The notes under the pieces are model-generated. The model was not told the origin of the DNA, searched no databases, and was given only the letters and a program-made list of their open reading frames with translations. 64,000 bases of DNA. Origin: Chloroflexota bacterium (GTDB taxonomy: Bacteria > Chloroflexota > Anaerolineae > Anaerolineales > VGOW01). Of the stretch, positions 1 to 7,411 are shown piece after piece. The stretch is from the NCBI GenBank assembly GCA_016875735.1, contig VGOW01000006.1:30855-94854 (forward strand). Reading direction: 5' to 3'. Numbering within the stretch: position 1 is the stretch's first letter; every line of letters starts with the position of its first letter. The position numbers and the translations under genes are program-made.

Positions 1-1
1 C

Positions 2-619
2 GGCCTCGCCCTCTCCGAACGCGAACTGTCGATCCTCGCCCGGCAGGGCTCCGGCTCCGCGAGTCGATCCATCCCTTCCGGCTTCGTCGAGTGGAAAACC
101 GGATCGAACCCCGATGGCCGTGACTCGTTCGCTTTCTCCGTCGCCGCGCCCGATCATTGGGCGCTGGCCGATTGCATCGCCATCGTCAGCAGCGCCCATA
201 AAGAAGTCGGCTCCACCGGCGGGCACGCCCTCGCGCGCACCAGCCCACTGCAGCAAGCGCGCATCGAAGACGCGCCGCGTCGACTCAACCTCTGCCGCGA
301 GGCCTTGCTGGCCCGCGACTTCGAGAAGTTCGCCGAGGCCGTCGAAGAAGATTCGACGATGATGCACGCCATCATGATGACCTCGCGCCCGCCGCTGTAT
401 TATTGGCTGCCGCCCACCCTCGCCGTGATGGACGCCGCCCGCAAGTGGCGAGCCAACGGCCTCCCCGCCTGTTTCACCATCGACGCCGGGCCCAACGTTC
501 ACGTCCTCACCCTCGCCGCGCACGCCAGCGATGTTGCCAGCCGCCTCCGCGCCCTGCCCGGCGTGCAAAACGTTCTCGTCGCCGCGCCCGGCGGCGGCGC
601 ATCGCTCATCAACGAATAA
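2..619 (+). CDS. mvaD: Diphosphomevalonate decarboxylase, C-terminal part (5' end outside window)
   Basis: The frame is open from base 2 to the TAA at 617-619. It begins with the GHMP-family decarboxylase signature ARQGSGSASRSI, then GFVEW, and later SSAHKEVGSTGGH. These match diphosphomevalonate decarboxylase, which makes isopentenyl diphosphate from mevalonate diphosphate with ATP in the cytosol. The C-terminal part includes PPLYYWLPPTLAVMDAARKW and a glycine-rich end (APGGGASL). About 205 residues are present, so the N-terminal third lies outside. It implies a mevalonate route to isoprenoids, as in many Chloroflexota. Family assignment is firm. Confidence 0.9.
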   Translation, partial: GLALSERELSILARQGSGSASRSIPSGFVEWKTGSNPDGRDSFAFSVAAPDHWALADCIAIVSSAHKEVGSTGGHALARTSPLQQARIEDAPRRLNLCREALLARDFEKFAEAVEEDSTMMHAIMMTSRPPLYYWLPPTLAVMDAARKWRANGLPACFTIDAGPNVHVLTLAAHASDVASRLRALPGVQNVLVAAPGGGASLINE

Positions 620-642
620 TCTGCCGCTCCGACACAGAGGGG

Positions 643-648
643 TATAAT
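643..648 (+). promoter_or_regulatory. Candidate -10 box upstream of rseP
   Basis: A perfect TATAAT lies 81 bases before the rseP start. No good -35 hexamer is visible. A transcript starting here would carry the hairpin element at 659-723 in its leader. Confidence 0.35.
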
Positions 649-658
649 TTCTTGCGAG

Positions 659-723
659 AGACGAAGGACCCAAGACGAATGACGAATAGCGCTGCCTTCG
701 TCCACCGTCGTCCGTCTTTCGTC
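659..723. repeat. Quasi-tandem inverted-repeat element (GACGAA/TTCGTC words)
   Basis: The left arm repeats GACGAA-type words (gacgaaggac, gacgaatgacgaa). The right arm carries the complementary words (ccttcgtc, gtccgtctttcgtc). It fills the gap just upstream of rseP and would fold as an imperfect hairpin in its leader. Confidence 0.6.
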
Positions 724-728
724 AGAGC

Positions 729-1859
729 ATGTTCGAACCCGAAAGCATCCGCAACTTCTTCATCTTCGTCCTCATCGTCGGCGGGCTGATCTTCCTGCAC
801 GAACTCGGACACTTCATCGCCGCCATCCGGCTCGGAGTCAAAGTCAAAGAATTCGGCATCGGCTTCCCGCCGCGCCTCTTCGGCGCGGCGCGCGACAAAA
901 ATGGGATCCGCCGCTGGTTCTTCGGCAAAGCGCCCGACGACCTCGACCCCGACGAAGTGATCTATTCGATCAACTGGATTCCCGTCGGCGGGTTCGTGAA
1001 GCCTGCAGGCGAAGATGACCCCACCGTTCTCGACGGGCTGTCGGCCTCCCCCAAACTCACCCGCCTCGTCGTGCTGGCCGCCGGGTCGGCCATGAATCTT
1101 CTCGTCGGCGTCATCGTCTTCACCCTCGCCTTTGCCACCGGCTATCCGCAATACACCCAGCGGGTGATGATCTCCGGCGTGGTGATGGACGCGCCCGCCG
1201 ACCTTGTCGGACTCAAACCGGGCGATATTGTGATCTCGGCCAACGGCGAAACCGTGACCGCCGACACCAACCGCCTCAGCGAAATCACCCGATCCAATTT
1301 GGGCCAGCCGGTTCGGCTGGTCATCGAACGCGGCGGCGAAACCTTGAGCATCACTGTGGTTCCGCGCACCGAATGGCCCGAAGGGCAAGGCCCCATGGGC
1401 ATCACTCTCGATCAGGAATGGACGCTGGCAACCCTGCCCCTGCCGCAGGCTTTTATCAACAGCATCGGGCAAGTCGGCTTCCAGATTCAAGAAACATTCA
1501 TGATGCCGGTGCGGGTCATCGTCGGGCAAATCCAAGCCAGCGAGGTGCGCTTCGTCAGCGTCGTCGGCATCAAACAGATCAACGATGTGGTGGTGGATAC
1601 CGCCGTCGAAATGGGAAGCCTCTTTCCCATTCTGCAATTCACCGGAATGATCACGGTGGCTCTGGCCCTCACCAACCTTTTGCCCCTGCCCGCCCTCGAC
1701 GGCGGGCGCATCCTGTTCGTGCTCATCGAGGCCGCGCGCAGGCGGCGCGTTGACCCTCTGCGCGAAGGCTACGTGCACATCATGGGCATGCTGGCCCTGC
1801 TGGCGCTCATGGCCGCCCTCGTCATCAACGATCTGCTCAACCCCGTCGTCCTCCGCTAA
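729..1859 (+). CDS. rseP: Site-2 (M50) membrane metalloprotease, RseP family
   Basis: 376 residues. The first transmembrane helix carries the zinc motif HELGH at residues 24-28. A PDZ-like domain follows in the middle (GLKPGDIVISANGETV), and the second metal motif NLLPLPALDGG lies near residues 316-326 before the last membrane segments. Proteins of this family cut transmembrane anti-sigma factors or signal-peptide remnants inside the membrane. In many bacteria the gene lies with DXP-pathway genes, whereas here it follows mvaD. ATG start; a HEAT-repeat gene begins 5 bases after its stop and is probably co-transcribed. Confidence 0.9.
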   Translation: MFEPESIRNFFIFVLIVGGLIFLHELGHFIAAIRLGVKVKEFGIGFPPRLFGAARDKNGIRRWFFGKAPDDLDPDEVIYSINWIPVGGFVKPAGEDDPTVLDGLSASPKLTRLVVLAAGSAMNLLVGVIVFTLAFATGYPQYTQRVMISGVVMDAPADLVGLKPGDIVISANGETVTADTNRLSEITRSNLGQPVRLVIERGGETLSITVVPRTEWPEGQGPMGITLDQEWTLATLPLPQAFINSIGQVGFQIQETFMMPVRVIVGQIQASEVRFVSVVGIKQINDVVVDTAVEMGSLFPILQFTGMITVALALTNLLPLPALDGGRILFVLIEAARRRRVDPLREGYVHIMGMLALLALMAALVINDLLNPVVLR

Positions 1860-1864
1860 CCCAC

Positions 1865-2854
1865 ATGGCAAAACGCGGCCCCAAGCCCTTCGCCCAAACC
1901 CTCGCCGATCTTTCCAGCGCCGCTCACCCCGCGCTCGACGACCTCCGCGCGCTCTCCGATCTCAGCGGCAAACAACTCGACGAATTCGCCGCCGGCTGGC
2001 CGAACATTCCCGCCGACCGGCGCGTGGAGATCATGTTCTGTCTCAATGAACTGGCCGAAGACTCCTTCGATCTGAACATCAACGCGGCGGCCCGCATCGC
2101 CCTCCACGACTCCGATCCCCGTGTGCGCGCCATCGCCATTCGCAACCTGTGGGAAGATCAGGGGCGCGATCTCATCAACCCCTTGCTGTCGTTTCTCACC
2201 GACGATCCCTCGCTCGAGGTGCGCGCCGCCGCCGCCACTGCCCTCGGCGTGTACGTGTATCTCGGCGAGGCCGAAGAACTGCCGGCCGAGCAAGCCCGCC
2301 GCATCGAAGACGCATTGCTCACCGTGTTCAACGAAAACGAACCCGTGGAAGTGCGCCGCCGCGCGCTCGAATCGCTCGGCTTCGCTCAGCGCGAGGACGT
2401 GGCCGGGGCCATTGATCAGGCCTACGCCGACGGAGACGACCTGCTGCGGGTGAGCGCTCTGTTCGCCATGGGACGCAGTCTCGATCCCGAACGATGGGGC
2501 GATATGGTGATCGAAGACCTCGGCCACACGAGTTCCGAGGTGAGATACGAAGCGGCTCGCGCCGCCGCAGAACTTCAGCTCGACGAGGCCGTGCCCACGC
2601 TCGGCGAACTGCTCGACGACTCCGACCCCGAAGTCCAAGAGATGAGCATCTGGGCGCTGGGCGAGATCGGCGGCGAAGAGGCGCGGCGCATTTTGGGGGA
2701 GCGGCTCGAAACTGCCGACGACGATCTAAGCGATCTCATCGAAGATGCGCTGGCCACCGCCGAACTGATGGACGGCATCGCCGATTTCGACATGCCCGGC
2801 CTCGGCGACGAATTCGACGACGACGAGCAAGCCCGCAAAGCCCGCCTGAATTGA
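1865..2854 (+). CDS. HEAT-repeat protein
   Basis: 329 residues made largely of ~30-residue HEAT-type helical pairs, for example DSDPRVRAIAIRNLWE, DPSLEVRAAAATALGVY, NEPVEVRRRALESLGF and DSDPEVQEMSIWALGEIG. There is no signal peptide or catalytic motif, so it is probably a cytosolic scaffold or binding protein. The C-terminal tail is acidic (DEFDDDEQARKARLN). It starts 5 bases after rseP, and its TGA overlaps the TTG start of the next gene by four bases, so the three genes look translationally coupled. The partner is unknown. Confidence 0.85.
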   Translation: MAKRGPKPFAQTLADLSSAAHPALDDLRALSDLSGKQLDEFAAGWPNIPADRRVEIMFCLNELAEDSFDLNINAAARIALHDSDPRVRAIAIRNLWEDQGRDLINPLLSFLTDDPSLEVRAAAATALGVYVYLGEAEELPAEQARRIEDALLTVFNENEPVEVRRRALESLGFAQREDVAGAIDQAYADGDDLLRVSALFAMGRSLDPERWGDMVIEDLGHTSSEVRYEAARAAAELQLDEAVPTLGELLDDSDPEVQEMSIWALGEIGGEEARRILGERLETADDDLSDLIEDALATAELMDGIADFDMPGLGDEFDDDEQARKARLN

Positions 2855-3777
2855 CTCTGCTCCTCTCCATCTTTCTCAACAACATCGCGCCCATCTTCCT
2901 CGCCGCCGGAGCGGGGTTTGCCATTGGGCGCGCCCTCCGGCCCGACATTCGATCCGTCTCGCGGATCACCTTTTACATTTTCAGCCCCTGCCTCGTCTTC
3001 ACCGCCCTCACCGAGAATCAATTGAGCGGCGATGAATTCGGGCGGATGGTTGTCTTCACCGTCGGCGCGGTGCTGGTCTCGGGCGCGGCGGCGTTCGTGG
3101 TGGGCCGGGCGCTTCGCCTCGACCGCCCCACGATGGCCGCCTTGCTCGTGGTCAACATGTTCGTCAACGGCGGCAACTACGGCCTGCCCCTCAATCGCTT
3201 TGCCTTCGGCGACCCGGCAGTGGCCCGCGCCATCATCTATTACGTTTTCAGCACGCTCATGGTGTACACTGTGGGTGTGGTGGTGGCCTCGCGCGGAAGA
3301 TCATCACTGCGCCAATCGCTCATGGGCGTCGCCACCGTGCCCGCGCTCTACGGCTTGCTCCTCGCCGGAGCCCTGCGCCTCGCCAACGTGGACGTGACCG
3401 ACTCCTCCACCCTCATCTTTCCGCTTCTGCGCGCCATCAAACTGCTCAGCGGCGCCGCCCTGCCGGTGATGATCGTGGTGCTTGGTCTGCAGCTCGCCGA
3501 AGCCCAGCGCCCCGAAAACCTTCGCCTCGTCACTGCGGCCTCAGCACTGCGGCTGATCACCGGCCCGATCATCGGCATCGGCATGGCCGCCGCGCTCGGG
3601 CTGAGCGGCGTTGCCCGGCAGGCCGCCGTCCTCGAATCGGCCATGCCCACCGCCGTCATCACCACCATCCTCGCCATCGAATACGGCCTCGACCCGGTGT
3701 TCGTCACCAGCGTCGTCGTCGTCAGCACCCTGCTCAGCCCGCTCACCCTCACCCCGCTCATCGCCTACCTGCAATGA
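2851..3777 (+). CDS. AEC (auxin efflux carrier) family transporter
   Basis: 308 residues, nearly all hydrophobic, with about ten predicted membrane segments. The family pattern includes an N-terminal LNNIAPIFLAAGAGFAIG and a mid-protein NGGNYGLPLNRFAFG stretch, plus a late SAMPTAVITTILAIEYGLDP helix. AEC proteins export organic anions or auxin-like compounds; the substrate cannot be told here. The TTG start at 2851 was chosen because it overlaps the previous stop (TTGA) and sits just before the first helix. Its own stop overlaps the next ATG (ATGA). Confidence 0.85.
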   Translation: MTLLLSIFLNNIAPIFLAAGAGFAIGRALRPDIRSVSRITFYIFSPCLVFTALTENQLSGDEFGRMVVFTVGAVLVSGAAAFVVGRALRLDRPTMAALLVVNMFVNGGNYGLPLNRFAFGDPAVARAIIYYVFSTLMVYTVGVVVASRGRSSLRQSLMGVATVPALYGLLLAGALRLANVDVTDSSTLIFPLLRAIKLLSGAALPVMIVVLGLQLAEAQRPENLRLVTAASALRLITGPIIGIGMAAALGLSGVARQAAVLESAMPTAVITTILAIEYGLDPVFVTSVVVVSTLLSPLTLTPLIAYLQ

Positions 3778-4967
3778 CACCGCGCCCGCTCCTCCTCCTC
3801 GTCCTTCTCCTCGCCGCGCCTGCCCAATCAGCCATCAGCCATCGGCCATCAGCAATTAGCGTCGATTCCATCTCCGTCACCCACACCTTCGGCGAGCAAA
3901 TGATCTTCACCCTCGCCGCCCACAGCGACGCCGAAATCACTCAAGCCACCCTCTTGCTGCGGGTGGGCGCCGACTCGCGCACCGAAGTGATCGGCGCTGA
4001 CTTGTTTCCCGCGCCGCAGATCGAAACGCAGGTGACGCTCGATCTGCAAACTCAACCCATCGCCCCCTTCGCCGACGTGTTCTATTCGTGGCGCATCGCC
4101 GACTCATCCAGCGAAACCATCACCACCCCCGAACAAACCTACCTTTACGAAGACAACCGCTTCCAATGGGAAACGGTCGCGCGCGGCGCCGTCCGCGCCC
4201 ACTGGCACAGCGGCGATCTCGCCTTCGGCCAATCGGTTGCCGACATTGGCTATGAATCTCTCAACCGCGCCAGCCGATTAATGGACACCTCGCCGCCCGA
4301 TCAGGTGGACATTTACGTTTACGAACGGCTCGACGATCTCCAATCGGGACTCCGCCTCGGCGGGCGCGACTGGGTGGCCGGGCACGCCGATCCCTCGCTC
4401 GGCGTGGTGCTGGTGAACTCCTACGCCGACACCGCCGCTTTGCTCGAACTCGAAAACACCCTCGCCCACGAACTCACTCACGTCCTGATTTATCAGATCG
4501 TGCAGGCGGGTTACGACCGAATGCCCGTGTGGCTCGACGAAGGCATTGCCGTCAACAGCGAGCCGCGCCCCAACGCGATCTTCGGCGATGCGCTGACTCG
4601 AGCCGTCGAAACCGAAGCCATCATCCCGCTGGAATCGTTGTGCGGCGCGTTTAGCATCGACTCATCGCGCGCCATCCTCTCCTACGCCGAAAGCGCCTCG
4701 CTCGTGCGCTACATCCGCGACCGTTGGGGACCGGGCGCTATTCGCGATCTGCTCACGGCTTACCGCGAAGGCGCAACCTGCGAAGGCGGACTCCAGCGCG
4801 TGCTCAAAGTCTCGTTTGTCGAACTGCAAACCGGATGGGAAAGCGATGTTCTGCGCGCCAGCCCATTGGCCGCCTTTCTGCGCGAGGCGATGCCCTATGT
4901 GTTCGTCTTCGGGCCGGTGGCCGTCATCCTCGCCGCCCTCCTCTTCGCGCCCAAACGCAAAACCTGA
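3774..4967 (+). CDS. Membrane-anchored gluzincin metallopeptidase (peptidase MA-like)
   Basis: 397 residues. A hydrophobic N-terminal signal is followed by a beta-rich region, then HELTH at residues 232-236 with a downstream WLDEGIAV that supplies the third zinc-ligand glutamate, as in MA-like gluzincins. A C-terminal transmembrane helix (about 372-392) and a KRK tail anchor it, so the catalytic domain should be outside the cell. The signal-peptide junction is built from a repetitive CAGCCATC-type stretch (3824-3860). The start overlaps the transporter stop by four bases. Substrate unknown. Confidence 0.8.
   Translation: MTPRPLLLLVLLLAAPAQSAISHRPSAISVDSISVTHTFGEQMIFTLAAHSDAEITQATLLLRVGADSRTEVIGADLFPAPQIETQVTLDLQTQPIAPFADVFYSWRIADSSSETITTPEQTYLYEDNRFQWETVARGAVRAHWHSGDLAFGQSVADIGYESLNRASRLMDTSPPDQVDIYVYERLDDLQSGLRLGGRDWVAGHADPSLGVVLVNSYADTAALLELENTLAHELTHVLIYQIVQAGYDRMPVWLDEGIAVNSEPRPNAIFGDALTRAVETEAIIPLESLCGAFSIDSSRAILSYAESASLVRYIRDRWGPGAIRDLLTAYREGATCEGGLQRVLKVSFVELQTGWESDVLRASPLAAFLREAMPYVFVFGPVAVILAALLFAPKRKT
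3824..3860. repeat. Direct-repeat stretch (CAGCCATC words) in a coding region
   Basis: Degenerate tandem copies of atcagcc/atcggcc/atcagca encode the residues just after the signal peptide of the MA-like peptidase (SAISHRPSAIS). It resembles one arm of the inverted-repeat elements elsewhere in the window. Confidence 0.5.
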
Positions 4968-4970
4968 TCT

Positions 4971-5040
4971 CACCACAGAGGCCACCGAGAATACGGAAAG
5001 CAATTCCAAATTCTCTGTGGTTTCCGTGATCTCTGTGGTG
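4971..5040. repeat. Inverted-repeat element (CACCACAGAG / CTCTGTGGTG)
   Basis: The outer arms 4971-4980 and 5031-5040 are perfect 10-base complements. Inside, the words CCACCGAGAATACGG and TTCTCTGTGGTTTCCGTG repeat the same vocabulary. The 70-base element fills almost the whole gap between the peptidase stop and the exonuclease start. Confidence 0.75.
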
Positions 5041-5044
5041 CAAC

Positions 5045-5581
5045 ATGAGCGCCCCAACGCTTATTTTTGATCTCGAAACCCAACACCTCGCCGACGAAGT
5101 GGGCGGCTGGAGCCACATCGCCAAAATGAAGATGGCCTGCGCCGTCACCCTCGACGTCGACGCGGGCACGATCACTCGCTACCTCGAAAGCGATGCCGAA
5201 AAACTTCTCGCCGATCTGCGCGCCGCCAGCCTCGTCGTGGGCTTCAACGTTCTGCGATTCGATTACGAAGTCCTTCGACCGTATGCCGGTGGGGAGCCGC
5301 TGGCCCTCCCCACCGTCGATCTGCTTGCCGATCTCTATCGCGCGTTGGGCTTCCGACTCTCGCTCGACTCCGTCGCCAGCGCCACGCTCGGCCACAGCAA
5401 AAGCGCCGACGGCGTCCTTGCCGTCCATTGGTTTCGCAGGGGCGAGATCGAAAAGGTGCTCGACTACTGCGAGCAGGATGTGCGAGTGACGCGCGATCTC
5501 TACGAATACGGCAAGACCCACCAGCACGTCCAATACCGCGATAAGTTTGGGCGGCTGAAGCGAGTGGCGGTGCGATGGTAA
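5045..5581 (+). CDS. RNase H-like DEDD-type 3'-5' exonuclease domain protein
   Basis: 178 residues forming a single exonuclease fold. Exo I is FDLET (D9, E11), Exo II is GFNVLRFDYEVL, and Exo III is YCEQDVRVTRDLYEYG near the C-terminus. The order fits the DnaQ-like ribonuclease H superfamily. No polymerase or helicase domain is attached, so it is a stand-alone nuclease whose substrate (DNA or RNA) cannot be fixed. ATG start 4 bases after the hairpin element at 4971-5040. Confidence 0.75.
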   Translation: MSAPTLIFDLETQHLADEVGGWSHIAKMKMACAVTLDVDAGTITRYLESDAEKLLADLRAASLVVGFNVLRFDYEVLRPYAGGEPLALPTVDLLADLYRALGFRLSLDSVASATLGHSKSADGVLAVHWFRRGEIEKVLDYCEQDVRVTRDLYEYGKTHQHVQYRDKFGRLKRVAVRW

Positions 5582-5700
5582 AATCAGTAGCCAGTAGTCA
5601 GAAGTCAGTAATCAGCGGTCGGTAGTCAGTGAATGGAAAGCGCAGGGCGATCAAGCGCTCCGCGATCACTAATTACCAATCACTGATCACTTTCTCCTCA
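5582..5700. repeat. Quasi-tandem inverted-repeat element (AGTCAGT / ATCACTGAT words)
   Basis: The left part is cagtagccagtagtcagaag-type repeats. The right part is atcactaattaccaatcact-type repeats, roughly complementary in vocabulary. A central gcgatcaagcgctccgcgatc is nearly palindromic. It fills the gap between the exonuclease and acylphosphatase genes. Confidence 0.6.
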
Positions 5701-5708
5701 ACACACCG

Positions 5709-5987
5709 ATGGAAGTTGCCCGGCTCCACGCCCAAATCTACGGCCTCGTGCAAGGCGTTTACTTCCGCGACAGCACCCGTCAAAAGGCGGCGTCACTCGG
5801 AGTGAAAGGCTGGACGCGAAACAAGGAGGACGGCTCGGTAGAAGTCGTCGCCGAAGGCCCGCGCCCCAAACTCGAATCGCTGTTGGCCTTTTTGCGCACC
5901 GGCCCCACCCACGCCCGCGTGGATCGGGTGGAGACAAAATGGGAAGCGGCCACGGGCGAATTCGTTTCGTTCGAGATCGTCTGGTAG
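5709..5987 (+). CDS. acyP: Acylphosphatase
   Basis: 92 residues, the normal length of the family. It shows the signature GLVQGVYFRDSTRQKA with the catalytic arginine, and GWTRNKEDGSVEVVAEGP with the catalytic asparagine. It hydrolyses acyl phosphates such as carbamoyl or 1,3-bisphosphoglycerate phosphate groups in the cytosol. ATG start at 5709. It is followed closely by the FecR-domain gene. Confidence 0.93.
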   Translation: MEVARLHAQIYGLVQGVYFRDSTRQKAASLGVKGWTRNKEDGSVEVVAEGPRPKLESLLAFLRTGPTHARVDRVETKWEAATGEFVSFEIVW

Positions 5988-6011
5988 CCGCCGCGCCTCC
6001 GTTCCCCGTTG

Positions 6012-7277
6012 ATGACCGAAGCCATACATTATCAGCCCGTCGAGCGGCGCGCGTGGGGCATCATGATCGCCGCATTCATCACCTTCTGCGCGCTGGTCAT
6101 CACCACGCCGCTCGGCATCAACTGGTTTCTGCGCGCCGCCGAAGCATCGCAGGAAGTGTCCATCACGCTGATCTCCGGCACGGTGTTTCTCACTCAACCC
6201 GGCGCAACCCTGCCGCAAGCGGTGGTGGAGACGGTGCCCAACGTGGCCGTTGCCAGCCGCATCGACAGCGAAGCCGGATCGCAAGCCGCCGTTTCGTTTT
6301 ATGCGCCCGATCAAACGACCGCGCTCGGCTCATTGCAAATTTATGGCGGGAGCAGCGTCGAATTGAGGGAGATGCATTCGCCGCGCTTCGAATGGAGCGA
6401 CCGCCCACATCGCATGACAATCGAGATGCAGAGAGGCCGGGCGCGCGTGAGTCTCGCGGTGAACGTCAGCCGCGCTATTATCATTGCGCTGCAAACGCCG
6501 CACGGCGAAGTGCTGCTCGACCAGCCCGGCAGTTATTCGGTGGAGGTGACGGCGCAGATGACCGAAGTGGCAGTGCACGACGGCGAAGCAGTCGTCACCG
6601 CCGAGGGGAACAGCGTGGAACTCGCGCCCGGCCAGCGAACCACTCTCCGCCCCGGCCAGACTCTTGAAGTGGCCACCGGCGACCGCAACCTCATCGCCAA
6701 CGGCGACTTCGCCGCGCCCCTTTCCCCCGCCGACTGGAATCCATATATCGAACGCTACGACCCCAACGACGCCGAGGGCCAGATCGAGATCACGGTGGAT
6801 GCCGGGCGCAAAGCCATCCACTTTTATCGCCCCGGCAGCAATTGGGGGCGTGTGGGCATTCAGCAAAAAATTAATCGCGACGTGCGCGACTATCAAAGTT
6901 TGCGATTGCATCTGGCCGTGCGCGTCGTCAGCCAGAACATATCGGTGTGCGGCTCGATGGGATCGGAGTGCCCGCTGATAGTGAAGATCGACTACACCGA
7001 CTTGGCCGGCAACAAGAACGAATGGATTCAGGGCTTCTATTATGCCGACGATCCGAGCGGCGTTTTGCCGCCACTGTGTATTGCCTGCTCCGGGCAGAAA
7101 AATAATCATGTCCGCATCCAGCGCAGTGTTTGGTTTTCGTACGACTCACCCGACCTCATCACCCTCTTCCGCAACGCCGGGCGCACCCCTGCCGTTATCA
7201 ACGCCATTGCCATCTATTCCGAAGGCCATTTCTTCGAAAGCCTCGTCTCAGAAATTGAGTTGTTGGCCGGAGACTGA
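6012..7277 (+). CDS. FecR-domain membrane-anchored extracellular protein
   Basis: About 421 residues from the ATG at 6012 (a TTG at 6009 is also in frame). One transmembrane helix lies near residues 17-38 (WGIMIAAFITFCALVIT). A FecR-like beta domain follows (TAQMTEVAVHDGEAVVTAEG, then LAPGQRTTLRPGQTLEV) and a C-terminal jelly-roll-like region (NLIANGDFAAPLSPADWNPY). FecR domains in gram-negative bacteria talk to sigma regulators; no sigma factor is adjacent here, so a structural or sensing role outside the cell is inferred only. Confidence 0.7.
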   Translation: MTEAIHYQPVERRAWGIMIAAFITFCALVITTPLGINWFLRAAEASQEVSITLISGTVFLTQPGATLPQAVVETVPNVAVASRIDSEAGSQAAVSFYAPDQTTALGSLQIYGGSSVELREMHSPRFEWSDRPHRMTIEMQRGRARVSLAVNVSRAIIIALQTPHGEVLLDQPGSYSVEVTAQMTEVAVHDGEAVVTAEGNSVELAPGQRTTLRPGQTLEVATGDRNLIANGDFAAPLSPADWNPYIERYDPNDAEGQIEITVDAGRKAIHFYRPGSNWGRVGIQQKINRDVRDYQSLRLHLAVRVVSQNISVCGSMGSECPLIVKIDYTDLAGNKNEWIQGFYYADDPSGVLPPLCIACSGQKNNHVRIQRSVWFSYDSPDLITLFRNAGRTPAVINAIAIYSEGHFFESLVSEIELLAGD

Positions 7278-7287
7278 GTAGGCCAAC

Positions 7288-7411
7288 GATGAATGCTGAG
7301 CGCGGAACGATGAACGCCGATTCCCGACCCCCGGTCTTTCAACGACTTTCGCTCTTCGCTCTTCGCTCTTCATCCTTCATCCTTCATCCTTCCTCCTTCC
7401 TCCTCGCCTTC
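7288..7411. repeat. Quasi-tandem inverted-repeat element at the start of a gene (GATGAA / TTCATC words)
   Basis: Left words are gatgaatgctgagcg and gaacgatgaacg. The right arm is a long run of cgctctt and catcctt copies. It contains the apparent start codon of the glycosyltransferase gene and encodes part of its first hydrophobic segment. Confidence 0.6.

Noticed and set aside
609..1871. Long minus-strand open frame opposite rseP
   Set aside because: Its product is His/Asp/Gly-rich without family motifs, and the plus strand carries a complete M50 protease; it is a shadow of codon bias.
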